Shown here piece by piece: positions 5,380 through 5,770 of a DNA stretch of 5,770 nucleotides (positions are counted from its first letter, which is position 1; the number at the start of each line of letters is the position of its first letter). Made by a program: the position numbers and the translations under genes. Location: contig CAZDLO010000163.1 in NCBI GenBank assembly GCA_964506325.1, positions 1-5,770 on the forward strand. Reading direction: 5' to 3'. The DNA comes from CAINVV01 sp964506325 (lineage in GTDB: Bacteria; Bacteroidota; Bacteroidia; Bacteroidales; Prolixibacteraceae). Below the pieces are notes generated by a model, which searched no databases, was not told the DNA's origin, and was given only the letters and a program-made list of their open reading frames with translations.

Positions 5380-5770
5380 ATGGAAGAATCAGACCCCAAA
5401 CGAATTCGCCGCATAAGGTACAAAGGCACACACCCCAAAGCTTTCAGTGAGAAATACAAAGAGCTGAAGCCTGAGCAATACAAGGAAGACATTGAAAAGG
5501 TGATGGAACAAGGACGCACCCCGGCCGGAATGCACCGTTCCATTTGTGTAAAGGAAATTATGGAATTTCTCCGGATTGTTCCGGGACAGACCGGACTGGA
5601 TGCGACCCTCGGCTACGGAGGACACTGCTTGGAAATGATCAAGAGTGTGCTTCCGGGGGGAAAAATGTATGCCATTGATGTTGATCCCTTTGAACTGTCC
5701 AGAACCAGAGAGCGGATGGCATCGATGGGTTATGGACCGGATGTATTGGTAATCCGGAAAATGAATTTTT
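5380..5770 (+). CDS. RsmH/MraW-like SAM-dependent methyltransferase (3' truncated)
   Basis: The first 130 residues are present, and the frame is open to the window edge. After a basic N-terminal extension of about 45 residues (KRIRRIRYKGTHPKAFSEKY, then the PEQYKEDIEKVM helix), the fold matches MraW: GMHRSICVKEIMEFL (50-64) corresponds to the HVPVLLKE block, LDATLGYGGH (73-82) is SAM-binding motif I, and MYAIDVDPFE (96-105) is motif II with the acidic residue that binds the SAM ribose. Canonical RsmH methylates N4 of 16S rRNA C1402, starts almost directly at the HVPVLL block and sits in the dcw cell-wall cluster. This gene has an extension and no mraZ or ftsL neighbours are visible, so it is better called an RsmH-like paralogue whose substrate may differ. 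The ATG at 5380 is supported by the promoter directly before it. Confidence 0.82.
   Translation, partial: MEESDPKRIRRIRYKGTHPKAFSEKYKELKPEQYKEDIEKVMEQGRTPAGMHRSICVKEIMEFLRIVPGQTGLDATLGYGGHCLEMIKSVLPGGKMYAIDVDPFELSRTRERMASMGYGPDVLVIRKMNF

Noticed and set aside
5389..5625. Minus-strand ORF opposite the RsmH-like gene
   Set aside because: The plus-strand frame has clear SAM-binding motifs; the antisense frame has none.

Overview
The window looks like chromosomal DNA from a member of the Bacteroidota. Three things point there: a PAS-rich hybrid histidine kinase typical of the phylum, start codons without Shine-Dalgarno sequences, and a TAnnTTTG-type -7 promoter element just before the last gene. 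The carbohydrate genes would fit a polysaccharide-degrading Bacteroidales or Marinilabiliales-like organism, but that rank is inference.

Layout. (1) Bases 1-1604, plus strand: the 3' part of a hybrid sensor kinase with the end of one PAS domain, a complete PAS, HisKA, HATPase and a C-terminal receiver. Its start lies upstream of the window. (2) Bases 1605-2437: an AT-rich stretch between convergent genes. It holds two short, unrecognised plus-strand ORFs (a four-cysteine ORF and a lysine-rich ORF), an 18-bp-period tandem repeat and a 12-bp direct repeat. It reads as decayed or poorly conserved DNA. (3) Bases 2438-4802, minus strand: a two-gene unit. A secreted GH29-like alpha-L-fucosidase is transcribed first, followed 19 bp later by a URO-D-superfamily protein of the methyltransferase-like kind. 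A 32-codon ORF that looks like a gene tail ends 7 bp before the fucosidase start. (4) Bases 4924-5379: a mainly noncoding stretch with a possible minus-strand terminator, two copies of AAATTGACCACT resembling the end repeats of an IS21-type element, a 41-codon coding tail without a start, and a promoter. (5) Bases 5380-5770, plus strand: the 5' part of an RsmH/MraW-like SAM methyltransferase with a basic N-terminal extension, running off the window.

The only convincing functional pairing is the fucosidase/URO-D-like unit. The exported enzyme would act on fucosylated glycans in the periplasm or outside the cell, and the cytosolic partner may act on a methylated or otherwise modified product. 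This link rests on gene order alone. The sensor kinase and the methyltransferase have no visible functional tie to it. I see no CRISPR array, tRNA, rRNA, intact transposase or clear defence system.
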